Part shown: positions 18,901-33,800 of the stretch, in pieces | Layout: each line of letters starts with the position of its first letter | Numbering within the stretch: position 1 is the first letter of the stretch | Assembly (NCBI GenBank): GCA_023238725.1 | Contig: CM041538.1 | Coordinates: 9,732,880-9,796,879, forward strand | DNA length: 64,000 bases | Reading direction: 5' to 3' | Origin: Scortum barcoo | Taxonomy: Eukaryota > Chordata > Actinopteri > Centrarchiformes > Terapontidae | The notes under the pieces: generated by a model | Database searches by the model: none | Told to the model about the DNA's origin: nothing | What the model saw: only the letters and a program-made list of their open reading frames with translations | Translations under genes and position numbers: made by a program

Positions 18901-21900
18901 GTTGCCTTGAAATTATTTCACAAAACCGATGTCATAAAACAACAAAAGTATCTCCAATTTATAAAACTGCCACTACCTCAATAATATTCGACCCTCCACA
19001 TTCACACTATTCTTTCCTCAGAGAGGAAAATTAGCTCTTATCAGGTAAAGCAGTGCGGATCATTAACTCACAAAAGCCACAAAGGAAAATGGAGACTGAT
19101 TGTGTGTGATATCTCCAAAGTCTCAGAGCCTGTGAACACACCCCTGGCCTCCCGGGTCAGCGTTAGTCTGCAGTACAGCAGTGACTTATACTGTGTGTGT
19201 GTGTGTGTCTACCTCCAGCGCACAGGGCTGAGCAGCGTGACCAGGAGGTGTAGTGCCAGGCAAAGCCAATCAGAGGATCCCTGTTCAGTGGAGGGTTGAA
19301 ACGATAGTGGATCCCCGCGTTCTCCTCCCTCACCAACACCTGAACGCACACACACAACCAAACATTTAACATGACAATGAAACTCTTTGAAGACCTGATT
19401 TGAGAGGGGTCTCTTTCCATCCGTACCATGACTATCAGGGTTATGTTTGTTGGTCCCAGAGCTTCAAGAGTTTCTGGGCCGTCAGTGGGCCGTCTGTAGT
19501 GGAAAGTGGTACCGGCAACATCAAACCTGCGTGGCGTGTCAATGGTCAGCTTCCCATTGATAAAGTACTGGTCCCCTTTACTCTTCAGCACTGGGACACA
19601 GAGGAGAAGGACACAGATGTTGAAGGAAGACAACAAAGTTAGAAGAAGATATAAACCAACTAATGTAACTCAGTATCCTGGGAGCAGACACACATGTTGT
19701 TGTTGTAGCTGGTGTTTCTTCTTTAAGGAGTTCACTGACATTTCAGGACATACAAAACTTATTTGTTGCTTTGCAGAGAGTTAGATAAGAAGATCAACAT
19801 TAGCTGTGTCTCAGATGTAGTTCTGTGAAGTATCTGGGCTCCTCCAGCTTGCACTAACACTGAGAGCACGGGAAACAGTTAACGTAGAAAGTAAGTTGTG
19901 ATGGTGTGACAGTGAGCCAGCATGAGCAATAGCAGGACCCTGAAACTGAAGCACCTAAACGGCATTCAGCCATCATTGTGCTATTAACAACAGCTGTGCT
20001 TTTGCTGCTATAACAAGTCAATAAGTCTGGTGTCGGCTGAATGCAGAGATATTACAGTGATATTGATTTTCCAGAAGAGGTTAAGACATTCAAACAGGCA
20101 CATCTCACTGCTATAAAAGCACTGTGGTTCCTTTCTTTAACTATTTACTTTGATGGGGAATTGTACTAAATATTAGCTCGAATGCATCTTACCAAGGTAG
20201 TTGAGGGAGATGTTGAGTTCTTGTATGTGGATGGACACTGATCCTTTGGGAATTCTGACCACCTCTTCATAACCTGAGACACACAGAGTAAAAAAATCAA
20301 AACAAGGTGAAGGAGGTTTATTGACTGGGGGTCAGAGTGAGCGATGCCTGAGTAGTGTTTAGCTCGGTGGGACGCCAATGGACTAAGCAGAGGCTTCAGA
20401 TTCCAGCTGCATTCCTGGGCAGCCGGCCTCAGCTGCCCTGCTCAGCTCTTTTCTAGAGAGCGAGGACTATGCCAAGAGTCGGCTTCTCCTCTCCTCTTCT
20501 TCTCTCCATTCCCTCCATCTGTTTTGGTCTCTTGCCCCCCTTCCCTCCTTTTTTTAAACGCTCGTCTCACCTCCGCTCTGCTTTTCTCGGCTCTGCTCTG
20601 CTGTCTAGCCAGCAGGCCTGCCACTGCAGCCCTGTAAATAACTTCAGCCTCACTACAGGAAGAAGGAATTAAAAAAAAAGAAGGAATGAAATAATTCCTT
20701 CCAGCGCTTTGACCACAAGAGGAAAGGAGAGGCTTGGCTCGTGACCCCTCCGTGAAGCTCCTAGAGGTGGGACTGATCCGGCTCTGGGTTTCTAGATGGA
20801 GGCGTGCAAGATTAGAGGGACAGAGTTTGAGGTTTTTGGTCTCAAGAAACTGACACAGAGAGAGCAAAAGTGCATAAAAAGTGTGCTCTTCTGTTAACAA
20901 TTGCGGACCTTTCTGGTAAACAGAGCAAAAGCGTTGTAAACCCCCAGCCCTTGACACTTCAGTGACCCCTCACCGCCTACCAGAGCCACAGGCTGGACAG
21001 ATGGAAAGAGACTTAAAGGGACATTATTACACAGAGCAACTCCACTTTCACTTTTCTGGGATGTAAGGAACTCCATTAGTCATTCATGTCTTTTTTTTTA
21101 CTGCTTTACAGTGTACATTCAGTGGTTTGGCTTAATCCCAGAACATATTTAAATCACCTGAGCAGAGAGGAGAAGCGTTCAGAGAAAGCAAACGCTTCTT
21201 GTAGACATGACAGAATGATTCTGATAGTCATGAATCTTTCTGTGCCCAGAATAAGCCTCCAGTCCTGGTCCTGAGGTTTGACTTTGGTTAGAGATGAGAT
21301 GAAGTGGACTGAGTTTAGTCTTTAAGGACTTTGGACAGGTTAAGGATGGAGTGCAAACTCGAATGAACCCAGTTTACTCATGTTTCTATTGGTCAAAAAG
21401 CATTTGGGAAATGTACATTACATCATGGCCAAAAAGTATATTGACACTACTTTCTATGTACCATGAGCCATGACTTCCAACCCACCAAACATCTTTGGGA
21501 TAAATTTTACTGAGAGACAGGCCTTATCACCCACCATTGGTGCTCGAGCTCACTAATGCTCCTCCGGCTGAATGGAAGCAAATCCCTGCAGCAAGAGTCC
21601 AAAATCTCATGGGAGCAGCACATCAAAGCCCATGCTTTTAAAATGAGGTGATCAACAATTGCATTTTGGTATGATGTTCAGTGTTTGTTCACATTTGAGT
21701 GACAAAACAAAACAACTCTATGTCATTTGTAAGTGTGTGTTTTTGTTTAAAAAAGCAACCTGAAATATGATTGACCCACCACTACAATGCACGCCAGGAG
21801 TGCAGCTCATTGAAGATGCACTACAAGACCACCCTGTTTGTCAGAAAGAATACTTGTTAGCAAAATGTCTTCTGTGGCTCTGGAGAGAAGTTTCTAAAAT

Positions 21901-24900
21901 CCGATAAAAGTAACCCTGATGAGGGTGTCTAGGTTTAGGCTTGGATGCCTCACATTTCTAACGCACACCCAAAACCTACAGTGGTAAAAAAGATGTCTGC
22001 CTTTACCAGGCATTATCTAGCCAGTATTCTTTGACCCATACTAGAGAATAAAAGTCAGGAACACTCTATCTCTACTACATCACTTTTGACAATTTTTTAA
22101 TTGTTCTCTGGCAATTAGAACTTTATGGAAGATTAACACTATGGATACCATCCCCAGATCACATGACTTAACAATCTCCACTGCGACCTTAGCCTTACTA
22201 ACGCATTACTTTTAGTCCAACTATAGTGTCAGATATTTTGAGGGTAGTCAAGACCTCAGCTGGGGTTGACAGACTGGCCTGGTCACTGTGGTCCCGAGCA
22301 CAGCTGCCTGCTCAGGGTGCGTCCCCACTGAGGAATCCTGGAAGGGGGTGAGCGGTGTTGACAGTTGGGTGAGAAACTCTGAAGTTGGTGTTGTGGGGAG
22401 AAATGTAACCCAGAATAGATTGAAAAACGGACCTCAAGCCACACTGGTTGGACCTCAACTAAATCGGGCTGCCACGTGTCCCTGAGAGACTGGTGGATAA
22501 ATATATGTATGTATATACTGTGTACTGTATGTATGAGTGTTATTTGTGCTTCCTCATGCACTGAGAGTTTTTCAAGGAATTTTTCTTTATCTTCTAAGAC
22601 ATCTTGGGTTGGCTCGGAAATCGAAGTGCTCCTGAATGTGATATATGTGACATTTTTCAATTAAACCTGGTAGTTTCATAGCCTCAACAAAAAAGTTACT
22701 TGCAGTGTTGTGTCTGCTTCCCCTTTGTCACATAATTAGCTGACATAATATATTGTTTCATTTCTATGTAGATGATGAACAATTATATCCTCCTGTCAAG
22801 GTAATGCAAAGCTATTTTGAAAGACTGAAGGTAATAAGGACTTCCAATAAGATTTCATAGAACTAAGCAGGTATTCATTGACATAATATAAAAATAAAAA
22901 GTTTCTCTATGTGATGCCAACTTTAAATCTCAACTGTTGTACATGCACATCATTTATCTTTAAGCATTCATCAGAAATACCCCAAATGCAGCAGGTGCTG
23001 AAATAAATAATTGTCCTGCAGCAATGTGGATCGTTGGCATATCAAATAACTGTAACGGTATGGCGCTGTGAACAGTTAAAATGTCAGGCAGCTTTCCAAG
23101 ATGCATTCACATTCCAGAGTATCAGAATCCAAACATTGAATATGTGCATTTTTGGGACAACAGAACAATTATGTTACATCATTGCTCAAGGTAAATGCCT
23201 CACGTTAACCTATTCTGACTATTCAGACTGTTCCAAGTCCACTTTAAACAACCCCTCCATCCCAGAGAAAATCTTTACCTATATGTGCAGAAACCTCTGT
23301 GACAGCAGCTTTGAAAAGAAAATGGATGAGACGACTGGTGCTTAAGTGTTTTAACTGTGTACCTCCTTCGGGCAGCGAGTCGTTGAAGAGCCCCTCCACA
23401 GACACGCAGCTGCTCCCGTCACCCCCACAGTTCCTGCAGCGGTCCTCTCGTACGTCCGAGCCGAGGATACGATCACAGCCTACGTGCTGCGAGAAGGGAG
23501 AAATGAGTGAGATGCAGGGTCACCCGGGGTCAGGGGTGAAGGGGCACAGTCAGTAAGTCGAGAGGAGGTGTCAGAGGCCTGGCTGAGGGATTACCTCTAA
23601 TGTCTTCCAGACCACTTTTCCAGAACACAGACATATCAGATGGTAAGTCCAGATGTGTTTTCTGATCCTGACCAGACATAATGCTCTTAGGTTGCTAAAC
23701 TCATAGCTGTTGACATAAATAAGTTTCATGATGAGCGAAGCAGGTGGTTTTACTCAAAGACTTTAACAGTGAACCAGACCTAAACAAAAGTGTAGAGAAT
23801 GAATGGCAACTGCTCTCATTCTCATATATTCATGTGACAGTTTGCTTATTGTAGGGAGGGATAATGAGGCTTAAATTTATTATTACTTCTATACTGATTA
23901 GATTACAGTTCAAAACTAAATTTGGAGTTGAAACTGTGATTCACCCCATGGTTATTTGTTAGCTTTATTAAAGCATAGTTGGATAGTTATTAGTTTAAAA
24001 TGATAAAGGTCTTTTGTGTCTGTATGCAGACTGTGTTTCCCAGAGCTTATTTGGACCAGCAGTAGAATACAGAATATATATAAAACTGTTTTTGGCGCTA
24101 AAATATCAGGAGAATGAGAGTTGGCACATTGCTGCTTTAAAAATTAATTAATCAATTAATCGTTGAGTAGTTGAGTATCTTCTGCTTGCTGCTTATTTTT
24201 CATGGAAGAACAGGTGTTGCAAATGTTTTGTGCACTTTAAACCATATTTACTAAACTTTTGTGTATGTTTTTCAGGTGAAGATGTGACGCATTCTGCCCC
24301 AACACATGTGCTGTATTTATCGAGACACAGCAGGCTGAGGCTGCAGTTTGCCTGTCATTTGTTTGAGTGTTTGCATACAGTAAGTATTTAAGGGAGGATC
24401 ACGCAAATAATAATGTATTTCTTGGGATTTCCTGAGGTCATGCTATTTTCCACTGTCAATTTTATCTCTGAAAAGGAACATAACCATGGTGCAGATGGGA
24501 TGTATAAGAATCATAAGAAATATTGAAGTGGGAAAAGAAACGTGCATTAAATATAGACTTTTGTAAAACTAAAAACTGATTTTTTTAAAACAAAAATTAG
24601 CAATTAGGCTACTAATAATGAAGTTTTAGTTTGTGGGACACTACCAGTTGCAGTGCCATTCGTGTACTGCATTTATTTTGTGTCCTTAATTTGTCTTATC
24701 TCCCTTTTATTTCCAATGGACGTGTTGTATTATAGTTACATTAACATGATGGTCTCTTAGAAATCCCATCTTTGAACTCATCAGCTCTCCCTCGCTGGCA
24801 GAATGCATTTGTAGGTTCAGTCCAGGAGCTGACTGTGTATTGAGCTGCTGCCTTAGTAAATCAGGACCTAAACACACACAGATTCCAGCCACAGTGCTCA

Positions 24901-27900
24901 ATGAAAACCGCAGTGCACATTTGCGCAATGCCAGTTTGTTAGTAAATCTGGCCCTCTATATTTTGGACAACAGATCCGGGAAAAAGGAGGCTCTGGCAGA
25001 TGTGTCTTTCTGCATCTGTTCTTATGTCCTTTTTCTATCTCCATACTCCTTCTTCTCTCCTTCTGTTTCTCTCCTCTCCTCATTGTCAGACCTAAACTTT
25101 GGTACTGAAGCCAGCGTGAGGCTGCAAACAAGATACATAGATTTCTCCACAGTGTGTTTGAAGTTTTATGCGTACATAAAATATATGAGAGGTAAGATGA
25201 GCAGAGGGAGGAAGAAGCTCTGGCTGGATGGCAGACAGAAAGTCACAATAAAAAGGAGGGGGAAGAGGAAAAAAAGGAGGGAGAAAATGAGTGGAATGGA
25301 TGTAGAAAATCAGAAAGGGAAAGAGAGAAAGAGAGCAGGATAATAAGACCGCAGTGAATGAAAGCCTGCCTGCAGTGCAGACAGACTAACAGCTGAGCTG
25401 GAGGGTCACTGAGTTCCTTCGGAGCAGAACAGAGCAGAGTGCAGGGGAAAAAGAGACGAGAGGTGGAGGAGGAGAGAACAGAGAAGGGATGTTGATAAAC
25501 AAAATCCTTCTTTTTGGATGACTGCAGGGACTGTAGCCTCCCTCAGCTGCTCAGTCTACCTAACCTCTGAGGCCCTTAAAATAAAGCGAGATCATGGGGG
25601 GGGGGCTGAAAAATAAAATCCTTTTGGCAATCGACAGAACTGCAGGAAACCACAAAACAACAAGCTGGATATCCTGAAGTTTGAGGTTTTTTTCTCCCCA
25701 CTCAAAGCTTCTACTTTCTTTTTGGAGAAGAGCTGCATCCAAAATAAACAAGAAGTGGAACTAACAACAGATTGGGAATCAACAGCAACCATGTAAGCTG
25801 TGTGCTATTATCATTAGGGTTTTTTTGTGTACATGCCTTAACAAATGGGCCATATGGGTGTCAAAATGGGTTCCAGGGACCAGTTGGAGCTCCAGGTGGT
25901 CTCCACTTCATCACAATGAGCAGCAGTTACATGTTTTGTTTTCATTAACAGCTGGGATTAAGAGGGAGCGTGGGTAATGGGAATCCAAGGTCGCTGCCAA
26001 AAGACAATTTTTCAGTTGAGCAGCTGATCGTGATGATTGTCACCAGTCAGCTTGTAAACTAGACAGCGGCGGCTGTCCAATGTCTAGAGAGCGAATATAA
26101 ACAATATTATCTCAGTTGAGATGGTCTTGTGCTTCCTCTGCTGCTTCAGCTTAAACTGTCGCTTGCATGGATGCTTTCAAATGTTACGGGTCCCAAATGC
26201 CCCTGATCTAGGGACCTGGTGGCAACGCCGCGAGACTCATTGGTTCTGCTCTCCAATTTCCTAATTAACTTCTAGTATTATTACAGATCGCGTATAATAA
26301 TTAATAAAAAAAAACAAATTCCGATTTAGTTTTGAGTGTATCACACAAACACACAAACACACACACACAACTGTTTTCTCACCTTACACTCTCCGTTTAC
26401 ACACACATCCAAGGAATCATCACGGCAAGGTGTGCCATCCACCACAGCTGGAGCACGCTCTGTGTAGAAGTTGTATCCTTCTGCCAGGCAGTTGAGGGAA
26501 CAGGGCTTCACCCCACCTACACACAGATTCGCACAGGGAGCAGGGCATACAGTATCAATAAACAACATCTATCCACAGTATTGGGGACAAAAAAAAAATC
26601 ACATTTAAGCTTTGCTGCATGTACAGGTGCAAAAGTAACTGCAGTAAACACACGTACTATATGTCTGCACAAATACACTATATACACACACATAAACACG
26701 CAGTCAGATGATAAATGTTCAAAATGTTTAAGATTTTCAGGTGTCAGGTGTCACGCACTATTCTGAGGGAAAAAGGGCCCCAAACTGATGCTTCTGACTC
26801 CAGAGAAAACACACTTTGTAGCACTACTGTATGTATGCATATGAAAGTAGGAAAAACAACAATGACAGGTACAATAAATAGCATTAGAGATAAGATAAGG
26901 ATTTGGTGATATGATCAAAAGGTCGACAGCAGCTACTAAATGGACCTTGAGGTTTTGTTGACTCCTTTTCCCAAGGTCAAGATTGAAGTTTTGAGTCAAC
27001 GCAGAGGAGAATTTTAACAGCTACATGTAACCAATAACTTGCTAACTTCCATTTAGATCATATGAAATGACCAAAAGTCCAGAAGTCACTTGAGGTGAGA
27101 CTGTTTTGTTTTGTTGTGTTGACGATACAACATCAGTATACAGTACAAGCTCAAAAACGAGCTTTGCCCACTAAATGTCATGGAAAAAGGCTCCAGATGC
27201 TTTCCAGACATCTCTCCCACAAATGAAATCTCATTAGCCTGTTAGCTTGTGGCTGCAGTCTGGGCTAATGCAAATATTGAATGTGGGCTAATGAAATAGT
27301 CACCGAGACAGCAGCCTAAACCTCCTGCAGGGCAGCTGCCCAAAAACTGAATTCCTGCACCAAGCCACGGGTTCACTGGCAGCACTGCGAGTCATGTTGG
27401 GAGTTTAATTAGTTTTGTATGCCTTTATTGTCACCTGATGTGAAGGATAATGATGCAGTCAAATCTATTTTGGGATGTTTTGGGAAGAGAACACTGCAAC
27501 ACACTCTGTAACTATCCAATGAGACATGTGATAAATAGTGGTACGTGTCATATTGACGTGTCTTTCGCACATGTTCTGAAGAATATATCACATCCTCATG
27601 GAGGGTGCAGAGAGAAAAGGGGCGTAGGAAATGTTTTTCAGTACTGAAAACCAGAGAACAAGCAGCTGAATGTGATTATGTCCCTGCTTCCTTCAAATAC
27701 ACACACACAGACAAAACTACTGAATATTACCTCAATGAATGCATACAAATATGCATATTCACACGCAAAGCACTGAGAATGGGGATATAGAGATGCTGAC
27801 ACCGCAAATGTTAGTGGCTTTATCCCCACGACACCAACGTTTTGCATAAGCACTAATTTTTGCAAAAATCACACCATATCATTGCAATGTAAACTATAAG

Positions 27901-30826
27901 TGTTTTGTATATGTATTTTATTTATTATTTTGTTATTCCATAAATGATTTTTGAGGTGACAAACTCTGAGAAACTGATTATTATTAATACCTTAAACAAG
28001 GGAATGTCCAAAATGATAGAGAATAGTAAAATTGCCCATCAAAGCCCAGATACCCAAAGTAACATATTCAATTGAAACATTTTGTCCAACCAACAATTAG
28101 ATGTCTTTGATGATATTAGATAAAGACAAGCAGTTAATTCTCATATTTGAGAACCTGGAACTAGGGAATATTGAGCATTTGAGCTGAAAAAATTGCATTG
28201 CCGATAAATTAATCAATCAATCAATTTGAGGTCTAGTCTTCTTTTCTTTTTCACATGCATGTGTGCTTAGTATTTAGTAGCTCCACCGCTGTGATGTAAG
28301 CAATGACATAAGTGATCTGTAAATGCACTGCAACAAAGAAAAATAACAAATATACACGCACACAGACCCACATGTAAACACACAAACACACACGCAGAGA
28401 TGTGCACTTGCTTAACTATTCCCTTTTCATCCTTTCACTCTATTTATTCTCTACGCCTTTCACTGCCAAAACACACACACACATGCACACACTGTTGCGA
28501 GATGTTTTCTCAAGCCAAGTGGTATATATCCTTCATTCATCTGTGCAGCGCGCCAACAGCTCCACTATTTGAGTGCCTGTTGACATCAGTCTGAGTTGTG
28601 TTTGTTTGTGCTGGCAGTGCTGAAGCAGGTACAGTATGTACTGGGAAGGAGAGAGAGAGAGAAAGACAGACAGACAGAGAGAGAGAGAGAGTATGTACTG
28701 GCACGGCCTGCAGACAATAAAGTGGTCAGACCACGGAAAACTACAATTCCCATGGTGCCTAGCTTTGGCAGGGCAATCACAGTTTGCAGCAGGGTGTGTT
28801 GTATGGAGTGTGAAGGTTGAATCTGAAAGCTGTTGGATGGAGAACAGCAATGCGGAGCAGCTTGTTTGAAGAAAAAAAAGCAGCTTAAATGACAGACCTT
28901 TTTCAATGAACTGTCCTTGGCTGCCTGAACTGAGAGAGAAAGGCCGCCTCTGTTCTCAGTCACGACAGAGACAAGAGAGAAAGGGGGAGTGAGAGAAAAA
29001 AAGAGAGAGATTGCATAACGTGGGGGAGACGTTTACAGAGGCCAGAGCCGAGAAGACAGAAGAAAAAGAGCAAGAAGAAGAAAGTGAAGCTGTCTTGCTC
29101 GAGTTAGAGGGTCAAAGTGAAAGCAGGAAAGCTGAAATGAGAGTCTGAGGAGAGCGAGAGGGCTGCAGAGGACGGAGAAGGGGCTGGGCGGCGTGATCTG
29201 GCCTTAACGCGGGGCAGAGTCTGTGGCACTGTTCCTATTTTAACAGCTGCAAGGGATTTCCATTGTAAAATCAGCTGACTTGATGAAAGGAGCACTTGTT
29301 GCCTGAAGTTGGAGTTGGCTGGCCGGCCATCTCTGTAAGCCATTATGTTTTTGGAGGGCTAGATTAAAGGCAGTTATGTTGTTGAAACTATTTATCTTTC
29401 ACGTCCAGCATAGTGCTCATCAGGAGCGAGGAATTCTCGCAAGGCATTGTGGGATGCGTGGCACTCTGCGGCCAGCATCTGTGGGCCAGACAGGAGGGAG
29501 TCTGCAGCTTCAATTCACTTTCTCCTGTTTCTACACACACACGCGACTCCTGTCTCCTGACTTCTGTTCGTCTCTTGTCATCAACTCTTAGCTCACATCT
29601 TTCTATTCACCTTTAATATTCTCTTCTTCCTTCTTAATTTCAATAATCTATATCAACTTCTAGTCTTGTTTGTTCTTTCGAGGAAATTCTGGCCAATGAG
29701 TAGAATAGTGATATGTTAAATTATCACAGCATCAAACAAGAATTTAATTTGTTTTCAGATACTTCTCTAACCTGCTGAGTTAGTTTATCTGTGTGTGAAT
29801 CTGCAGGTGTGCTCATGGTAAGGATGTAAGAAGTTATCCCTGATAAGTTGAGGTAGTCGAGGGTGTGTTGTTGGACTAGGGGTTTTTAAGATGCTGACAA
29901 TCTGATCACAGTGTTGCTGGTTCGAGTTTGGCAAGGGACTTTTATATTCAAGTCATCCATCCTCTCCATCCCCTCATTTACTGTCACCTCTTCACCTATA
30001 AGTGGTTATAACATTATGTAAAAATACTTCATTTAGTAAATGTCGTACACCTCTACAGCCCTGCACAGGATGAGCTGATATACATATGTATAATGTAATG
30101 GGTGGAAGGATATTTTTAATCTGATCCAATAAAATCTATAGATTCTATGAAGTATTTACCTTCCTTCTCTGCAGTGTAGTAAAGAAGTAATAGTAATAAA
30201 CTTCAGCATCTAATGAAAAGTTCTTAACTGAAAAATTAAAACTTTACAATCATATTTAAACCTGCAGTCATTAATTTTGTGAACACTGTGAACACATCAT
30301 TAACATATTATCACTACATAAACATGGTATTGTGAACACGTTGGAAAAATGTTGAGTATTGACACTCCGAGCAGATATGGCTCAACATTAGCATTCGTTT
30401 TAAATCTGTCTGTGTCCACCTGACGTTTACTCTTCTGTTTGGTCTACATCAACTTTTAAGAGGAAGTTTGCGACTTTGCTCGTCAGGGAGCGTTGGGTTT
30501 AACTCTCTGCTGAATACAGCTGCCCGTTGCTAGAAAAAGTGTTGATAAGAGCAGTGGGCTTAAAGTTAAGTTTCGGGATGTGAAACCAAACAAAGAGCGA
30601 AAAGACTCTAAAATGTTGTGTAGAGCCGAGGGATAATTCTCTGTGGGTTTTCTCTAACCTGTGGCCTTTTGATCCACTGGTAATATAAAAACATTGATTG
30701 TCGTGCAGCTTTGAGTTCAGTATTTGAGTTTATGTACTTAATTTCATCAGTGATGTTGGTGTATGGAAAAAGAAGCAATCTGTAGTAAAGATCACCATAA
30801 TGCAAATACATACACAGATACATAGT

Positions 30827-30865
<39 letters not shown>

Positions 30866-33800
30866 GTACAACCGATCGGTTACTCACTCACCTCCTCTGT
30901 ACGGCCTCCAGGTGTAAAATTTGCCCCGGAAAGGAATGCTGTCAAAATCCGAGCACTGAATCTCCCGGAAATCCCGAGAGCCTGGGGGGCAGTCCTGTAA
31001 CACACGCATATACACATATAAATGCATACTTATATAACTACATAAACAGATACATATAGGTACATACACCACTAACACATGCAAGCAAAATGCATTCATT
31101 GTTTTGATTATTGTATGCTGACCCACAGATGATAGCTGTGATGGCGATGAAGAGCTGTGATACTCACATCTATGTTGCAGGACCTGAAGCGCTTTCTCTC
31201 CCCCAGACAATACTTTCCACCAATGGTTGGCCTGCAACCAAACACAAAGAGAATTAGGCCAGTCAGTCACATCTGAGTACAATTTAACAAGGTCTAACCT
31301 ACACTGGCTCCTGATGGCTGCTTTGTCTGCCTTCATCAGTGTGTTTCCAATCTCACTGTCTGTCTCTTTTATTGCTTTATTGTCTCTCACAGACCATCAC
31401 GACAACACTTCTACATACAAAAAAACCTTCTAAAACAAAACAAAACCGTCAAATGGCTGCCTCTGCTAACCTTTCAACAAATTTACGCAGAATGGAGCCA
31501 AAGCAAATATGCAAACGATGCTCAGAAACGATACGAAAGAACACCGTTGGCCTCAGATTTGGGTCAATATATTCTCAGTTTAATCAATTCAAGATGAGGG
31601 GCCTGGTGACTGTGATTCAAAACCAAGTCTCCAAGTGGTTTGGTGATGATTCAGACTCCTATCTGAATTATTTCATACGCGATAAAAACGGTGGCACTGC
31701 TGCCTGCAAGACGGTCCTGGAAATAAATCTCAGCCCGGCTTTCTACATTGAATTTGCATGTTCTTCCTGCGTTTATGTGAGTTTTATCTGACTGCTCTAG
31801 TTTCCTCCCACAGTTAAAACTTTAACTATACTGGTACAAACTGATACCAAAGCTGAGACACTGGATGCCTTTTTTCTACCTTATAATACATACCTCATAG
31901 TTTGGAAATGACTATGAACGTATGTGCAGACTGTACTTTGTAATTATACATGTCTCAAAATGGTTTATAATTGGCTTTAATGACAACAATGATGATAAAC
32001 TGTATTTAACGTAGATCAGTCACTTCTGGCCAATATTTGAACTATTCAATAAGGTCAGTATCGATATAGATACTGATCCATCATATCTCATCAATGCCTC
32101 ACTAGAAATGACTGTGAGAATATTTTTTTAATCAGTTAATTGACACAATGTTTGAAAAAGGTCTGTGTTGCTATATTATCATACAGTGACTACACTGTGA
32201 GTAAAAAATCTTTTTTGAATAAAATCCCCTCTTTGCGTTCTTATGGAGGACACTTCCTTTAAGTTGTATGGATGGCAGGTTAGTGTCTGGGACAAAACAC
32301 TGGCAATACAACAACACACGACTACCAGGACAAAGATAATCACTGAATTAGTCTAAGTCTAACTGCTGATCTTAACTCCAGCTGAACTTTGTAATGCATG
32401 TAATGTATTCTGAGTAGCTGACCTGACATAAATTAGCTGCCTGTGATGCATTTCTTACCTGGGACTGTCACAGTGTCTGATGGAAGAGGATACTCCTCCT
32501 CCACAGGTCCGGCTGCACTCCTCCCAGGGCGACCACAGTCCCCAGCCTCCGTCCACGCCTTCTGGACGAGTCCCATATGCCACACACATCCTCTTGTAGC
32601 ACCACTGCAGAATGAACATGCATTTTCAGAAACACAGAATTCACACATAAACAGTGACAGCATTACTTAAAATATGTTTCAGTTCTGTTTCAACAAAGCA
32701 ACAACAGTGAAAAAGAAAAATTATGTAAAGTAAAGATTCGTAAAAATATCATAACACTGGCTGTTAGGCTGAAAGAAAGCAAAATGTCATGATCTTGAGA
32801 AGAATACAATACAAACAAAGAGTACAAGATATCCTACAACTCTCAGAACAGTTCATTAACTTTGTGTTTTACGGGGTGATTTTGTTCTTTTAAAATGATT
32901 TATCCTACAAATATTTTCATTGTAAAACATGTTTTCCAAACTAAACAACAGCCAAGATGAGTCAGTGCGAGGACCTGTTCTGCTTTTTTAGGAGGTAAGA
33001 GGCAGAAGAAGTAAACAAATAAACAAAGTCATCCCACATACACCAGCCACATTCAGCCTTTCTTTTGTTCATTATGGCCCAAGTTTAAAAAGGATAATGA
33101 TAGTGATTCAGTATTTACCCCTTTTTCTATGGTGTTGGTCTGACAGATGGTTCCCTCTGCAGCGGGAATGCTGCTGGTGATGCAACGGTTGCTCTTACTC
33201 ATGCACCAAAGTTCACTGCAGACTTCCTGTGTGTGTGAGTGAAAGGATAATAAAAACATTGGAGAGAGAGAGAGAGAAAGAAAAAGAGAGGAGCAAAGCA
33301 AAAGAGTGACAGGATCTGTCAGAGTGCTCCTATAGTAGTTCATGATGAAGACACAAGAGCAGACACATTCTTCCTCTCGGCTCTCTCTACAGCGATGCCT
33401 ATTATACATGGGGGTTCTGTTTTATTGTGTGCATATGCTCTGACCACATAGTATTGATAATAATGAGTCTATAAAGCACTATGCTGTTCCAGATGTCCAT
33501 TCACTCTGAACCTGGCCCCATAAAAGTTGACCATGCAATAAAGTGAATGCTATGCAGCGATGTTAGCAAGATGTTTCATTTCGTCAGAGAGGCCAAGTTG
33601 AAGGAGAAAGCCAGAGGAACACACATTGAGAGTGAACGGGGAGATAAATAACTTTAACTGAGATTGAGTTTGCTGAAAGAGAAAGATTAAATCAGCTCGG
33701 TTCAGTCAGAATGGACAGCAAAAAAACTGAAAAACACTAAAACAGGGTAAGGCTAGACACAACAGAACGTAGTAGTAGAAACACTCTCTGTCAGACGTCG

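Larger units (their letters stand above)
26517..30891. other. adamts10 intron 15 (4.4 kb)
   Basis: It contains a GA tract (28650-28690), a ZNF143-type motif (28740-28760) within a purine-rich region (28600-29560), a SINE-like element (29860-30020), a family B fragment (30430-30710) and a CA run (30831-30858). I see no further coding exon. Confidence 0.7.

Noticed and set aside
20442..20957. 171-codon minus-strand ORF in adamts10 intron 17
   Set aside because: Composition is S/R/E-rich and follows a purine/pyrimidine-biased patch. It has no recognisable domain, and its frame does not connect to neighbouring exons.
24840..25343. 167-codon plus-strand ORF ending in a lysine/arginine-rich tail
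   Set aside because: The basic tail is translated from an AGG/AAA purine tract. No domain, no splice partner, and it lies antisense in an adamts10 intron.
30884..31390. 168-codon minus-strand ORF spanning adamts10 exons 14 and 15
   Set aside because: It is read-through of introns; the real exons inside it (30892-30994, 31168-31231) use different frames and proper splice sites.
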